Assembly: GCF_900113715.1 (NCBI RefSeq)
Contig: NZ_FOQK01000004.1
Coordinates: 102,439 to 166,438, forward strand
Origin: Pseudoselenomonas ruminantium
GTDB lineage: Bacteria > Bacillota > Negativicutes > Selenomonadales > Selenomonadaceae
Length of the DNA stretch: 64,000 bases
Reading direction: 5' to 3'
Numbering within the stretch: the first letter of the stretch is position 1; every line of letters begins with the position of its first letter. The notes beneath the pieces were generated by a model. It saw only the letters and a list, made by a program, of their open reading frames with translations. It searched no databases and had not been told where the DNA came from. Positions 36,938-45,162 of the stretch are shown here, piece by piece. Position numbers and translations under genes: made by a program.

Positions 36938-38092
36938 GTGAGCGATAAACGCGATTATTATGAGGTGCTGGGCGTCGAGAAGGGCGCGTCGGCAGCGGAG
37001 ATCAAGAAGGCCTATAAGAAAATGGCCCGCAAATATCATCCGGACCTCAACCGCGACGACCCGAAGACTGCCGAGGAGAAATTCAAGGAAGTCAACGAGG
37101 CCTACGATGTCCTCAAGGACCCCCAGAAGAAAGCCCAGTACGACCAGTTCGGTCATGCGGCCTTTGAAGGCGGCATGGGTGGTGGCGGCGGCTTTGGCGG
37201 TTTCGGCCAGGGTGGCTTTGGCGGCTTCGGTGGCGGCGGTATGGATGACATATTCGATATGTTCTTCGGCGGTGGCGGACGCCGCCAGTCGCGCGGCCCG
37301 CAGCCACAGCGCGGCAGCGATCTGCGCTATGATCTCGAGATCACCTTTGAGGAAGCGGCCTTCGGCAAGAAGGTCGAGCTCAACATCCCGCGTACGGATG
37401 AGTGCAGTGCCTGCCATGGCACGGGCGCAGCACCGGGCACCAGCCCGGAGACCTGCCCGGACTGCGGTGGTACGGGTACGCGCCAGACGGTGCAGAACAC
37501 ACCGTTTGGCCGCATGGTCAATCAGACGACTTGCGGCCGCTGCCACGGCACGGGCAAGATCGTCAAGAATCCTTGTGGGGAGTGCCATGGTACAGGCCGC
37601 AAGAAGGTGACGAGCAAGATCGAAGTCAGCATCCCGAAGGGAATCGACAACGGCCAGCGCGTGCGCGTGCGCGGCGGTGGCGAGGCGGGTACCCTCGGTG
37701 GCGGCAAGGGCGATCTTTACGTCTATGTGTTCATCAAGCCGCATAAGATCTTCCAGCGCCAGGGCAATGATGTTGTTGTCGAGGTGCCGGTATCCTTCGT
37801 GCAGGCTGCACTGGGCGATAAGATCCAGGTGCCGACCATCGATGGCACGGTTGAGATCAAGGTGCCGGCCGGCACGCAGTCGGGCAAGATCCTGCGCCTG
37901 CGTGAGAAAGGCATCCCGCATCTGCGCGGTACGGGCCGTGGTGACGAGCATGTAGTCATCAAGGTGCTGACCCCACAGAACCTCAATCAGCGTCAGAAGG
38001 AACTGCTGAAAGAGTTCGGTGAAATCAGCGGTGATAAAGTCAATCCGGAGCAGAAGAGCTTCCTGGATAATATAAAGAATCTCTTTAAATGA
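36938..38092 (+). CDS. dnaJ: Chaperone DnaJ (Hsp40, type I)
   Basis: A 384-residue co-chaperone with the J domain (HPD in [10 protein letters not shown]), a Gly/Phe-rich region (about 75-105), four zinc-binding repeats [24 protein letters not shown] and CGECHGTG, and the C-terminal substrate domain. It stimulates DnaK ATP hydrolysis. The start is GTG at 36938. It is the last gene of the CIRCE operon and is followed by a terminator. Confidence 0.97.
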   Translation: MSDKRDYYEVLGVEKGASAAEIKKAYKKMARKYHPDLNRDDPKTAEEKFKEVNEAYDVLKDPQKKAQYDQFGHAAFEGGMGGGGGFGGFGQGGFGGFGGGGMDDIFDMFFGGGGRRQSRGPQPQRGSDLRYDLEITFEEAAFGKKVELNIPRTDECSACHGTGAAPGTSPETCPDCGGTGTRQTVQNTPFGRMVNQTTCGRCHGTGKIVKNPCGECHGTGRKKVTSKIEVSIPKGIDNGQRVRVRGGGEAGTLGGGKGDLYVYVFIKPHKIFQRQGNDVVVEVPVSFVQAALGDKIQVPTIDGTVEIKVPAGTQSGKILRLREKGIPHLRGTGRGDEHVVIKVLTPQNLNQRQKELLKEFGEISGDKVNPEQKSFLDNIKNLFK

Positions 38093-38100
38093 TAACGAAA

Positions 38101-38148
38101 TTGGAAGTAGCTAGATTATTCTTTAGCTGCTTCCAGTTTTTATTTTTG
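38101..38148 (+). terminator. Terminator after dnaJ
   Basis: TGGAAG-AGCT and AGCT-CTTCCA pair around an A/T-rich loop, followed by TTTTTATTTTT. It closes the heat-shock operon. Confidence 0.7.
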
Positions 38149-38185
38149 CGCAAAAGGATTTCTTTTATATGCAGGTAAGATATAT

Positions 38186-38193
38186 GGTATACT
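38186..38193 (+). promoter_or_regulatory. Extended -10 promoter of the MNT-HEPT locus
   Basis: TGGTATACT is an extended -10 element 32 bp before a short leader ORF. No good -35 is visible. Confidence 0.4.
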
Positions 38194-38224
38194 AGCAAGA
38201 GAAATCAGTAGTCTGGGGGACGTT

Positions 38225-38311
38225 ATGCAAATAGCAGAAAACGTCGTAGTGCCGCTGAAGAGGTTGAAGGCATCATTCAGCGGAAAATTATGGAGAAACT
38301 GTTATGAGTAA
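38225..38311 (+). CDS. Possible 28-residue leader peptide before the MNT-HEPT gene
   Basis: An ATG at 38225, preceded by GGGGGAC, opens a 28-codon frame (starting MQIAENVVVPLKRLK) whose TAA at 38309-38311 overlaps the start codon region of the next gene. The overlap would allow translational coupling. The peptide matches nothing I recognise and includes a dyad at 38252-38283. It may be chance; it is reported because of its placement. Confidence 0.3.
   Translation: MQIAENVVVPLKRLKASFSGKLWRNCYE
38252..38283 (+). repeat. 8-bp perfect inverted repeat upstream of MNT-HEPT gene
   Basis: CCGCTGAA (38252-38259) and TTCAGCGG (38276-38283) are exact inverted copies 16 bases apart, 20 bp before the start of the MNT-HEPT gene. 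It could be an autoregulatory operator or an mRNA hairpin. Confidence 0.6.
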
Positions 38312-39002
38312 TTACCAGCTTGATCGTGACTTGATTGTCGAGATTGTCAACATAGCTAAGGCACACAAGATAGAAAAAGTATTGCTTTTTGGTTCTCGGG
38401 CACGCGGTGATAATAAAGCGCATAGCGATATCGATTTGGCCATTGCTGGTGGCGATACCTTGGGGTTTTCGCTAGATGTTGAGGAAAAGACTAATACATT
38501 ATTGTCGTTTGATGTAGTAGATATGAATGAGTTGATAACGGAGAATTTGCGGCAAGAAATCAAGCGCGATGGGATTGATTTGTATCGATTGGGATGTGCT
38601 GAAATGAAGAAATATGAATCCTTTGCAAACTGCTTGACGGTATTGGAACGAGCGGATCATATGATGGCAAAGAAAAATGAAATTTATCGGATGGGAATCA
38701 TTGGTCAGTTTAACTTGACGTTTGAACTGGCATGGAAATCCTTGAAAGAAGTGCTGGAACTATATGGTGTAGCAGAGGCAGCTACTGGTTCGCCGCGGGA
38801 GATATTCAAGGCAGCGTATAAATTAGGCTGGCTATCCGATGAGAAAATCTGGTTGGATATGCTGAAAAAACGCAATATTGCCATTCATGTTTACGATGAA
38901 GATAGAGCGTTACTCGTAATGGAAGCAATCTTTACTAGTTATATAACGGCATTACAGGCTTTGCGGGAAGAATTGCAAAAACGGTTGGAGGGTATCGGGT
39001 GA
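38304..39002 (+). CDS. Fused MNT nucleotidyltransferase / HEPT (HI0074-like) protein
   Basis: A 232-residue protein joining two domains normally encoded by separate adjacent genes. Residues 1-95 form a minimal nucleotidyltransferase with the active motif GSX10DXD (G30-S31 to D42-I-D44). Residues 100-232 form a helical HI0074/HEPT-like domain with R190-X4-H195 followed by V-Y-D, the motif of HepT ribonuclease toxins. In two-gene MntA-HepT (type VII) toxin-antitoxin systems the transferase AMPylates the toxin near this motif. Here both would be one chain. The gene lies in an A+T-rich patch between core genes, suggesting acquisition by transfer. A non-toxic substrate-binding role for the second domain is the main alternative. 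Confidence 0.8.
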   Translation: MSNYQLDRDLIVEIVNIAKAHKIEKVLLFGSRARGDNKAHSDIDLAIAGGDTLGFSLDVEEKTNTLLSFDVVDMNELITENLRQEIKRDGIDLYRLGCAEMKKYESFANCLTVLERADHMMAKKNEIYRMGIIGQFNLTFELAWKSLKEVLELYGVAEAATGSPREIFKAAYKLGWLSDEKIWLDMLKKRNIAIHVYDEDRALLVMEAIFTSYITALQALREELQKRLEGIG

Positions 39003-39074
39003 TATATTTCCTTGTGTTTTACAGGCAATGCCTATATAATTAGATAATTGCTAAAGGAAAAGGAGCGATGTATT

Positions 39075-40025
39075 TTGAAATGGGCAGAAGTAAGTATCCT
39101 GACCACGCATGAAGCCACGGATGTGGTGGCTGAAATCTATCATGATATCGGTGCGCAGGGCGTTGTCATCGAGGATCCGGAACTCCTGAACAGCTATATC
39201 GATTCGGGGATGTGGGATTTTTCTGATATCCAGCGTGCCGAGAATACGGAGATTGTCACGGTCAAGGCATATCTGCCCATGGATGAAGACCTCGATAGCA
39301 GACTTCGTGATTTCGAGCAGCGTATCAAGGCATTCCGCGAGATCGAAGGCGATGGCATCACGAAGGGGTCCTGTGAGATTTCCTGGAAATCCGTCCAGGA
39401 TGAGGATTGGTCCGATAACTGGAAGAAGTATTTCCATCCCGAAAAGGTCGGTGGCATGATCGTCATCAAGCCGACCTGGGAGGACTATACGGCAAGCCCT
39501 GACGATATCGTCATCGAGCTCGATCCTGGTGCGGCCTTTGGTACGGGCACCCATCCGACGACGGCCATGTGCATCCGCGAGCTTGAGAAGCTCGTGCGCG
39601 GCGGCATGCGGGTATTTGATGTCGGCACAGGGTCGGGTGTCCTGTCGATTGCGGCGGCCAAGCTCGGGGCTACGGATGTCACGGCGATGGACTATGACCG
39701 CACGGCGGTCAATGTGGCGGCTGAGAATATCCGTGCCAACCATGTGGAAGATACCGTGCAGACGGGAATCAGCGATATCTTGAAGTCTTTTGCAGGCAAG
39801 GCGGATCTCATTGTCGCCAATATCATCGCCGATATCATCATCCGTCTGTTCGAAGAATTGGATGAGCATCTGGCAGAGGGCGGCAAGCTGCTGGCTTCAG
39901 GCATCATCACGGAGCGTGTAGCCGATGTGACCGAGGCTTGCCTGGCGCATGGCTTCGTGGTCGATAAGGTCATCGAGGAAAAGGGCTGGGCAGCTATGGT
40001 CATCAGCCGTGGTGATGAAAAATGA
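39075..40025 (+). CDS. prmA: Ribosomal protein L11 methyltransferase PrmA
   Basis: A 316-residue SAM-dependent methyltransferase that trimethylates L11. It has the N-terminal L11-binding ferredoxin-like domain (WAEVSILTTHEATDVVAE) and the Rossmann SAM site VFDVGTGSGVLSIAAAKLG, with the GAAFGTGTHPTT block before it. The start is TTG at 39075, 9 bp after AGGAG; the frame could extend to 39048 but without support. It overlaps rsmE by 4 bp, a common pairing. Confidence 0.94.
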   Translation: MKWAEVSILTTHEATDVVAEIYHDIGAQGVVIEDPELLNSYIDSGMWDFSDIQRAENTEIVTVKAYLPMDEDLDSRLRDFEQRIKAFREIEGDGITKGSCEISWKSVQDEDWSDNWKKYFHPEKVGGMIVIKPTWEDYTASPDDIVIELDPGAAFGTGTHPTTAMCIRELEKLVRGGMRVFDVGTGSGVLSIAAAKLGATDVTAMDYDRTAVNVAAENIRANHVEDTVQTGISDILKSFAGKADLIVANIIADIIIRLFEELDEHLAEGGKLLASGIITERVADVTEACLAHGFVVDKVIEEKGWAAMVISRGDEK

Positions 40026-40762
40026 GGCGGCTCTTCTACAAGGGGCTGCTGGCCGATACGATCGAGATCACGGGCAGCGATGCCCATCATCTCATGCATG
40101 TGATGCGCGCCAAGGCCGGCCAGGAAATCCTCGTCGTCGATGATGAGAATCAGGTGGCACGCATGGAGATGACGGCTTTCCGCGAAGATGCGGTGACGCT
40201 GGCGCTCAAGGAGCGTTTGGAGGCTGACACGGAGTCGCCGGTCGAGCTCGTGCTCGCTCAATGCCTGCTGAAGGCCGACAAGATGGATATGGTCGTCCAG
40301 AAGGCGGTGGAGCTGGGGGCTGTCGGGGTGATTCCCGTGCGCAGCCAGAACTGCGTCGTGCGCTATGACGACAAGAAGGCAGCGGCGCGGCAGCAGCGCT
40401 GGCAGAAGATTGCCGACGAGGCAGCCAAGCAGTGCGGACGCACGGCGCTTCTGGAGGTTGCGCCTGTCACGGCTATCGGCGAGCTGCTGGCTGCGGAGCA
40501 GAAGGCAGAGGACAGCGTGCTGGTCTTTTTCTACGAGAATGAGAGCGAGCAGACGGTCAAGGAATACCTGCGGGCAGTAAAGGCCAAGCGCATCGTGCTG
40601 CTGGTAGGCCCGGAGGGCGGCTTCTCGCTTGCTGAGGCACAGGCTGTCGCGGCGGCTGGCGGCCGCAGTGTGACGCTGGGGCCGCGCATCCTGCGCGCAG
40701 AGACGGCGGCACTGGCTGCGCTGACTGTCGTGCAGTATGAAAAAGGTGATTTAGGAAGTTGA
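40022..40762 (+). CDS. rsmE: 16S rRNA (uracil1498-N3)-methyltransferase RsmE
   Basis: A 246-residue SPOUT-class methyltransferase for m3U1498 of 16S rRNA. It has an N-terminal PUA-like domain (GSDAHHLMHVMRAKAGQEI) and the trefoil-knot SAM site with LVGPEGGFSLAEAQ and LGPRILRAETAALAAL. It starts within the prmA stop (ATGA) and is followed after 19 bp by mtaB. Confidence 0.95.
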   Translation: MRRLFYKGLLADTIEITGSDAHHLMHVMRAKAGQEILVVDDENQVARMEMTAFREDAVTLALKERLEADTESPVELVLAQCLLKADKMDMVVQKAVELGAVGVIPVRSQNCVVRYDDKKAAARQQRWQKIADEAAKQCGRTALLEVAPVTAIGELLAAEQKAEDSVLVFFYENESEQTVKEYLRAVKAKRIVLLVGPEGGFSLAEAQAVAAAGGRSVTLGPRILRAETAALAALTVVQYEKGDLGS

Positions 40763-40781
40763 TAGGAGAGGAAGGAATACA

Positions 40782-42086
40782 TTGCCAAAGGTGGCATTAA
40801 CGACACTGGGCTGCAAGGTCAACCAGTTTGAAACCGAAACAATGGAAGGTCTGTTCAAGCAGAAAGGGTATGAGATCGTGCCCTTTGAGGAAACGGCAGA
40901 CTTCTATGTCATAAATACCTGCTCGGTCACGAGTCTCGGCGACCGCAAGTCGCGGCAGATCATCCGCCGGGCACAGCGCCAGAATGAGCAGGCGATCATC
41001 GCGGTCTGTGGCTGCTATTCGCAGGTGCATCCTGAGGAAATCAAGGCAATCGAAGGAGTGCGCGTCGTGCTGGGCACGAAGGAGCGCAGTCAGATCGTCG
41101 AGCTGGTCGAGCAGGCGGCCCGCGAGGATGGCATCATCGATGAGGTTGGCAATATCATGGAAGCCCGTGATTTTGAGGACATTCCGCTTTACGATATGCC
41201 GCAGCGCACGCGCGCATTCCTCAAGATCGAGGATGGCTGCCAGAATTTCTGCTCGTACTGCATCATCCCTTATGCGCGCGGCCCGGTCAAGTCCCGGCAT
41301 CTCGACAAGATCCATGCCGAGGCAAAGAAACTCGTTGCCGCAGGCTTCAAGGAAATCGTGCTGACGGGCATCCATCTTGGTGCTTATGGCCGCGATCTTG
41401 CGGGCGAGGTCACGCTGGCCGATGCCTGCCGTGAGGTCTTGAAGGTCGAGGGGCTCAAGCGGCTGCGTCTGGGCTCGCTGGAGTCCATCGAGCTGTCGCC
41501 GGATCTCTTTGAGCTTATCCGCAGCGATGAACGCTTCTGTGCGCATCTGCATCTGCCGCTGCAGGCCGGTTCGGATTCCGTGCTCAAGGATATGAACCGC
41601 CATTACGATACGGCTGAGTTTGCCCGCCTGATTGAGCATGTCGAACGTGAAGTACCGGGAGTGGCTGTGTCGACGGATATCATTGTGGGTTTCCCTGGCG
41701 AGACGGAGGAACAGTTCCAGCAGGGGCTCGCGTTCGTCGCTGCGATGAATTTCTCGCGCATGCACGTATTCCCCTATTCGCGCCGCAGCGGTACTCCGGC
41801 AGCTGAGCGCAAGGACCAGATCCCCGACCCGGTCAAGAAGGAGCGGGCCCATCGCATGCAGGAACTGGCTGTACGTAAGACGCAGGAATTCCATCAGCAG
41901 TTCCTCGGCAAGACGCTGCGCGTATTGTTTGAGACGGATACGGACGGTATCACGGACGGCCTGACGGACAATTATATCCGCGTCTACACCGATGATGCCG
42001 TCGTCTGTGGCGATCTTTATGAGGTCGAGCTCGAACGCCTTTACCGCGATGGCGTCTGGGGCAAGGTCACAGAGAAGGTAAAATAA
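40782..42086 (+). CDS. mtaB: tRNA (t6A37) methylthiotransferase MtaB
   Basis: A 434-residue radical SAM enzyme that converts t6A37 to ms2t6A in tRNA. It has the N-terminal UPF0004 domain with cysteines in LGCKVNQFET, VINTCSVTSLGDRKSRQ and AVCGCYSQV for one [4Fe-4S] cluster, the radical SAM motif CQNFCSYCIIPYARG, and a C-terminal TRAM domain. The NTCSVT signature with LGDRKSRQ places it in the MtaB rather than the MiaB or RimO branch. The start is TTG at 40782 after GGAAGG. Confidence 0.93.
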   Translation: MPKVALTTLGCKVNQFETETMEGLFKQKGYEIVPFEETADFYVINTCSVTSLGDRKSRQIIRRAQRQNEQAIIAVCGCYSQVHPEEIKAIEGVRVVLGTKERSQIVELVEQAAREDGIIDEVGNIMEARDFEDIPLYDMPQRTRAFLKIEDGCQNFCSYCIIPYARGPVKSRHLDKIHAEAKKLVAAGFKEIVLTGIHLGAYGRDLAGEVTLADACREVLKVEGLKRLRLGSLESIELSPDLFELIRSDERFCAHLHLPLQAGSDSVLKDMNRHYDTAEFARLIEHVEREVPGVAVSTDIIVGFPGETEEQFQQGLAFVAAMNFSRMHVFPYSRRSGTPAAERKDQIPDPVKKERAHRMQELAVRKTQEFHQQFLGKTLRVLFETDTDGITDGLTDNYIRVYTDDAVVCGDLYEVELERLYRDGVWGKVTEKVK

Positions 42087-42208
42087 TTTTCACGGTTTAG
42101 CAGGGAATTCGCGATTCTTAGCGAATTACTATAAAAGTATCGTGTTTGCGGCCATTTTTCTGGCAGGCACTCACGCAAAGAGCAAATCCAGCAAAGGAGG
42201 TGTTATCG
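42087..42208 (+). other. Structured leader between mtaB and HIT gene
   Basis: This 122-bp gap holds two small stem-loops: AATTCGC/GCGAATT (42106-42127) and TTTGCG/CGCAAA (42145-42179) with an inner GCC/GGC pair. Neither has a U tract. A TATAAA at 42130-42135 could be a -10, without a clear -35. Confidence 0.35.
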
Positions 42209-42556
42209 ATGGCAGATTGTATTTTTTGCAAGATTGCGCAGAAGGAGATCCCTTCCAGTCTTGTCTATGAGGATGAGCAGGTTGTAGCATTCAAAGACCT
42301 TGAGCCGCAGGCTCCGGTCCATGTGCTGGTCATTCCGAAGAAGCATGTGGAAAGTGTTCTGGCACTCACGGCTGAGGATAAAGCGATGGTGTCGCATATC
42401 CTGGTGGATGTCGTGCCGCAGCTGGCCCGTGAACTCGGTGTAGACGAGAAAGGCTTCCGTGTCGTCACGAATACGGGGGCAGAAGGTGGCCAGAGCGTCA
42501 AGCATCTGCATTTCCACCTCTTGGGCGGCCGTTCCATGCAGTGGCCGCCGGGCTGA
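42209..42556 (+). CDS. HIT family (HinT-like) purine nucleoside phosphoramidase
   Basis: A 115-residue histidine-triad protein. It begins CIFCKIAQKEIPSSLVYED, typical of HinT, and ends with the catalytic triad HLHFHLLGGR. HinT enzymes hydrolyse adenosine phosphoramidates and aminoacyl-adenylates. The ATG at 42209 follows AAAGGAGG; an upstream in-frame extension from 42146 is rejected. Its conserved place next to rpsU and yqeY suggests a housekeeping role linked to translation. Confidence 0.93.
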   Translation: MADCIFCKIAQKEIPSSLVYEDEQVVAFKDLEPQAPVHVLVIPKKHVESVLALTAEDKAMVSHILVDVVPQLARELGVDEKGFRVVTNTGAEGGQSVKHLHFHLLGGRSMQWPPG

Positions 42557-42575
42557 TAAGTCTTGCGATTATGTG

Positions 42576-42605
42576 TTGACATGACTTGCTTGGCTGATGT
42601 ATAAT
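42576..42605 (+). promoter_or_regulatory. rpsU promoter
   Basis: TTGACA (42576-42581), an 18-bp spacer and TATAAT (42600-42605) lie 60 bp before rpsU. Confidence 0.85.
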
Positions 42606-42665
42606 TGTGTGGTGTAGTTATGAAAACACAAACTCCCAAGTTAAGTGGAGGGGGGGAAATGATAG

Positions 42666-42848
42666 ATGGCAAACGAAATCAAAGTTGGTAAAAACGAATC
42701 GATCGATAGTGCTCTCCGCCGCTTCAAGCGTATGTCCCAGAAAGCTGGTACGCTGGCTGAAGTGAGAAAACGTGAACATTACGAGAAACCGAGCGTTCGC
42801 CGCAAGAAGAAATCTGAGGCAGCTCGTAAACGCAAGTTCCGCGGTTAA
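42666..42848 (+). CDS. rpsU: 30S ribosomal protein S21
   Basis: A 60-residue basic protein with the S21 pattern [19 protein letters not shown] and the arginine/lysine-rich tail [14 protein letters not shown]. It has its own strong promoter and is followed by a GC-rich hairpin, so it can be expressed separately from the flanking HIT and yqeY genes. Confidence 0.97.
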   Translation: MANEIKVGKNESIDSALRRFKRMSQKAGTLAEVRKREHYEKPSVRRKKKSEAARKRKFRG

Positions 42849-42864
42849 TCCTTGGATGATTTGC

Positions 42865-42906
42865 GTGAGGCGCCTGCCCTTGGTGGCAGGCGCCTCATTT
42901 ACTTAT
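42865..42906 (+). terminator. Hairpin terminator after rpsU
   Basis: GAGGCGCCTGCC and GGCAGGCGCCTC make a perfect 12-bp stem with a CTTGGT loop, followed by ATTTACTTAT. The imperfect T tail may allow read-through into yqeY 18 bp later. Confidence 0.75.
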
Positions 42907-42923
42907 AGAAAGAAGGAAGCAAT

Positions 42924-43370
42924 ATGTCACTGAAAGAACAGCTGACGACTGATATGAAAGAGGCCATGAAATCCCATGACAAGGATCGTCTGGCCGTTAT
43001 CCGCATGGTCCGTGGCGCCATCCGCCAGCAGGAAATCGATGGGCAGAAGGAACTCAGCGATGAAGATGTCATTGCCGTCATGAGCAAGGAAATCAAGATG
43101 CGCAAGGATTCCATCGAAGAGTTCAAGAAGGGTGGACGTGAGGATCTCATCGCCAAGACGCAGGCAGAGATCGATGTGCTGATGCCGTATATGCCGGCGC
43201 AGCTCTCTGAGGACGAGGTACGTGAGCTCGTCAAGGCAGCTGTCGCCGAGACCGGCGCGGCGACGCCGAAGGATATGGGCAAGGTCATGGGGGCACTGAT
43301 GCCGAAGGTCAAGGGCCGTGCCGATGGCAAGCTCGTCAATACGCTTGTCCGCAGCATGCTGCAGGGCTGA
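42924..43370 (+). CDS. yqeY: GatB/YqeY domain-containing protein
   Basis: A 148-residue helical protein of the YqeY family, related to the tRNA-binding tail of GatB. It contains SLKEQLTTDMKEAMKSHDKD and the C-terminal DMGKVMGALMPKVKGRADGK block. In Deinococcus a similar domain is fused to GlnRS and aids tRNA-Gln binding; this genome also encodes GlnRS at 59634-61310. A terminator follows. Confidence 0.9.
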   Translation: MSLKEQLTTDMKEAMKSHDKDRLAVIRMVRGAIRQQEIDGQKELSDEDVIAVMSKEIKMRKDSIEEFKKGGREDLIAKTQAEIDVLMPYMPAQLSEDEVRELVKAAVAETGAATPKDMGKVMGALMPKVKGRADGKLVNTLVRSMLQG

Positions 43371-43381
43371 TAGCCTTCAGG

Positions 43382-43419
43382 AAGCTTCTTCCGTTTGCGA
43401 ACGGGGGAGGCTTTTTTGT
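43382..43419 (+). terminator. Terminator after yqeY
   Basis: AAGC-CTTCCGTT and AACGGGGGAGGCTT pair around a TGCG loop and are followed by six T. Confidence 0.75.
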
Positions 43420-43459
43420 TTGCAGGCAGCAAAGAAGGTTATTTTTAATGATTAGCGAA

Positions 43460-43465
43460 TATAAT
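43460..43465 (+). promoter_or_regulatory. Possible -10 element before the NfeD-floA unit
   Basis: TATAAT lies 21 bp before the NfeD-like start codon; no convincing -35 is present at the right spacing. Confidence 0.35.
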
Positions 43466-43486
43466 AGATGATGGAGGTGATATATC

Positions 43487-44116
43487 ATGGATTTCGTGAG
43501 TATTCCAGTGCTGCAGACGTTGTTGCTGGCGATCATGTTCCTGGCCGTCTTTGTGGAGATAAAGACGGGCGGGATGGGTGCAGGCATACTGCTGGGGCTG
43601 GTTGCTGCTGGCGTATTCTGGGGCAGCCAGTACGTCAAAGGGCTCGTGGATCTTTATCAGATAGCCATCTTTCTCGCGGGGATACTCTGCATCATCGTGG
43701 AGATGCTGCTGCCGACGGTAGGCCTGCTGGCTGGTGTAGGTGTGGCGGCGATGCTCTATAGTGTCGTGCTGGCATTGGGGGGCGACATCAATGCGCTCTA
43801 TGCCATGCTGATCGCATTCACAGCTGCTATCGTGCTCTTTGCCCTTATCGTGAAGCGGCTGCCATCGAGCAGGCTGTGGTCCCATGTGGTGCTCAAGGAT
43901 CAGTCGCGGACGAATCGCGGCTATGTGAGCTCAACGCCGAAAGACAATCTGCTCGGCAAGACCGGCGAGGTGCTCAGCGAGCTGCGGCCAGCTGGCTCGG
44001 CACTCATCGATGGTGTGCCGGTGGATGTGGTGTCTGAGGGCGTATTCGTAGCGAAAGGTACGGCTGTCCGCGTCGTTGCTGTTGAAGGCAGCCGGGTGGT
44101 CGTGCGCAAGTCGTGA
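43487..44116 (+). CDS. NfeD-like membrane protein
   Basis: A 209-residue protein with four or five hydrophobic helices (QTLLLAIMFLAVFVEIKTGG, IAIFLAGILCIIVEMLLPTV and others) and a C-terminal OB-fold domain (LLGKTGEVLSELRPAGSALI to the end) typical of the short NfeD family. NfeD proteins are encoded beside flotillins or stomatins and are thought to work with them in membrane microdomains; floA follows 34 bp downstream. GGAGGTG precedes the start. Confidence 0.9.
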   Translation: MDFVSIPVLQTLLLAIMFLAVFVEIKTGGMGAGILLGLVAAGVFWGSQYVKGLVDLYQIAIFLAGILCIIVEMLLPTVGLLAGVGVAAMLYSVVLALGGDINALYAMLIAFTAAIVLFALIVKRLPSSRLWSHVVLKDQSRTNRGYVSSTPKDNLLGKTGEVLSELRPAGSALIDGVPVDVVSEGVFVAKGTAVRVVAVEGSRVVVRKS

Positions 44117-44150
44117 GTTTTCAGGTAACAAGGTTTTATAGGAGGTTCGT

Positions 44151-45152
44151 ATGGTTGGATTGATTGGTTCTGGATTCTTTTTGGTATTGCTGATTGCGTT
44201 TATCATGATCTTCCTGCATTTTGTGCCGCTGGGCCTTTGGATCTCGGCATTGGCAGCTGATGTGCGGGTCGGTATCATCACGCTGGTTGGTATGCGCATG
44301 CGCCGCGTGCCGCCGGCAAAGATCATCCTGCCGCTCATAAAGGCCAATAAGGCGGGGCTGGATGTGGTAGTCAACCAGCTGGAGGCGCATTATCTGGCTG
44401 GCGGTAATGTCGATAAGGTCGTGGATGCCCTTATCGCGGCACATCGGGCGCAGATCCCTCTGCCATTCGAACGCTCGGCAGCTATCGACCTGGCTGGCCG
44501 CGATGTGCTGGAAGCTGTGCAGATGAGCGTAAATCCGAAGGTCATCGAGACGCCGGTGGTTTCGGCAGTGGCCAAGAATGGCATTGAGCTCAAGATCAAG
44601 GCGCGGGTCACGGTACGTGCCAATATCGACCGTCTGGTCGGTGGTGCTGGCGAGCCGACAATCATCGCGCGTGTTGGCGAGGGCATCGTCACGACGGTCG
44701 GCTCCTCCGACAGCCATAACGACGTACTGGCCAATCCGGATGATATCTCGAAGACGGTCCTGGGCAAGGGCCTTGATGCTGGTACGGCTTTTGAGATCCT
44801 GTCCATCGATATCGCCGATGTCGATGTCGGACGCAACATCGGTGCCGAGCTCCAGACGGACCAGGCTGAGGCCGACAAGCGCATCGCCCAGGCGAAGGCT
44901 GAGGAGCGCCGGGCTATGGCTGTGGCGAAAGAGCAGGAGATGAAGGCTTATACGCAGGAGATGGAGGCTAAGGTCGTCGAGGCACAGGCCGAAGTCCCTC
45001 ATGCCATGGCGCAGGCTCTGCGCGAGGGCAAGCTCGGGGTCATGGATTACTACAACCTCAACAATGTCCAGGCTGATACCGATATGCGCAACGCGATAAG
45101 CAATGCCGATGGACAGGTGAAGAATCAGGCACCGATTGCACCGGTAAAATAA
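44151..45152 (+). CDS. floA: Flotillin-like protein FloA
   Basis: A 333-residue flotillin of the YqfA/FloA type. The N-terminal hydrophobic hairpin ([22 protein letters not shown]) anchors it, an SPFH-like domain follows, and a heptad-rich Glu/Ala helix ([19 protein letters not shown]) mediates oligomers. Residues such as [20 protein letters not shown] are typical for the family. It would organise functional membrane microdomains together with the NfeD-like protein. The start follows AGGAGG. Confidence 0.94.
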   Translation: MVGLIGSGFFLVLLIAFIMIFLHFVPLGLWISALAADVRVGIITLVGMRMRRVPPAKIILPLIKANKAGLDVVVNQLEAHYLAGGNVDKVVDALIAAHRAQIPLPFERSAAIDLAGRDVLEAVQMSVNPKVIETPVVSAVAKNGIELKIKARVTVRANIDRLVGGAGEPTIIARVGEGIVTTVGSSDSHNDVLANPDDISKTVLGKGLDAGTAFEILSIDIADVDVGRNIGAELQTDQAEADKRIAQAKAEERRAMAVAKEQEMKAYTQEMEAKVVEAQAEVPHAMAQALREGKLGVMDYYNLNNVQADTDMRNAISNADGQVKNQAPIAPVK

Positions 45153-45162
45153 GGAGGACATC

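Noticed and set aside
42106..42127. Terminator after mtaB
   Set aside because: The AATTCGC/GCGAATT stem has no U tract, so it is described only as leader structure.
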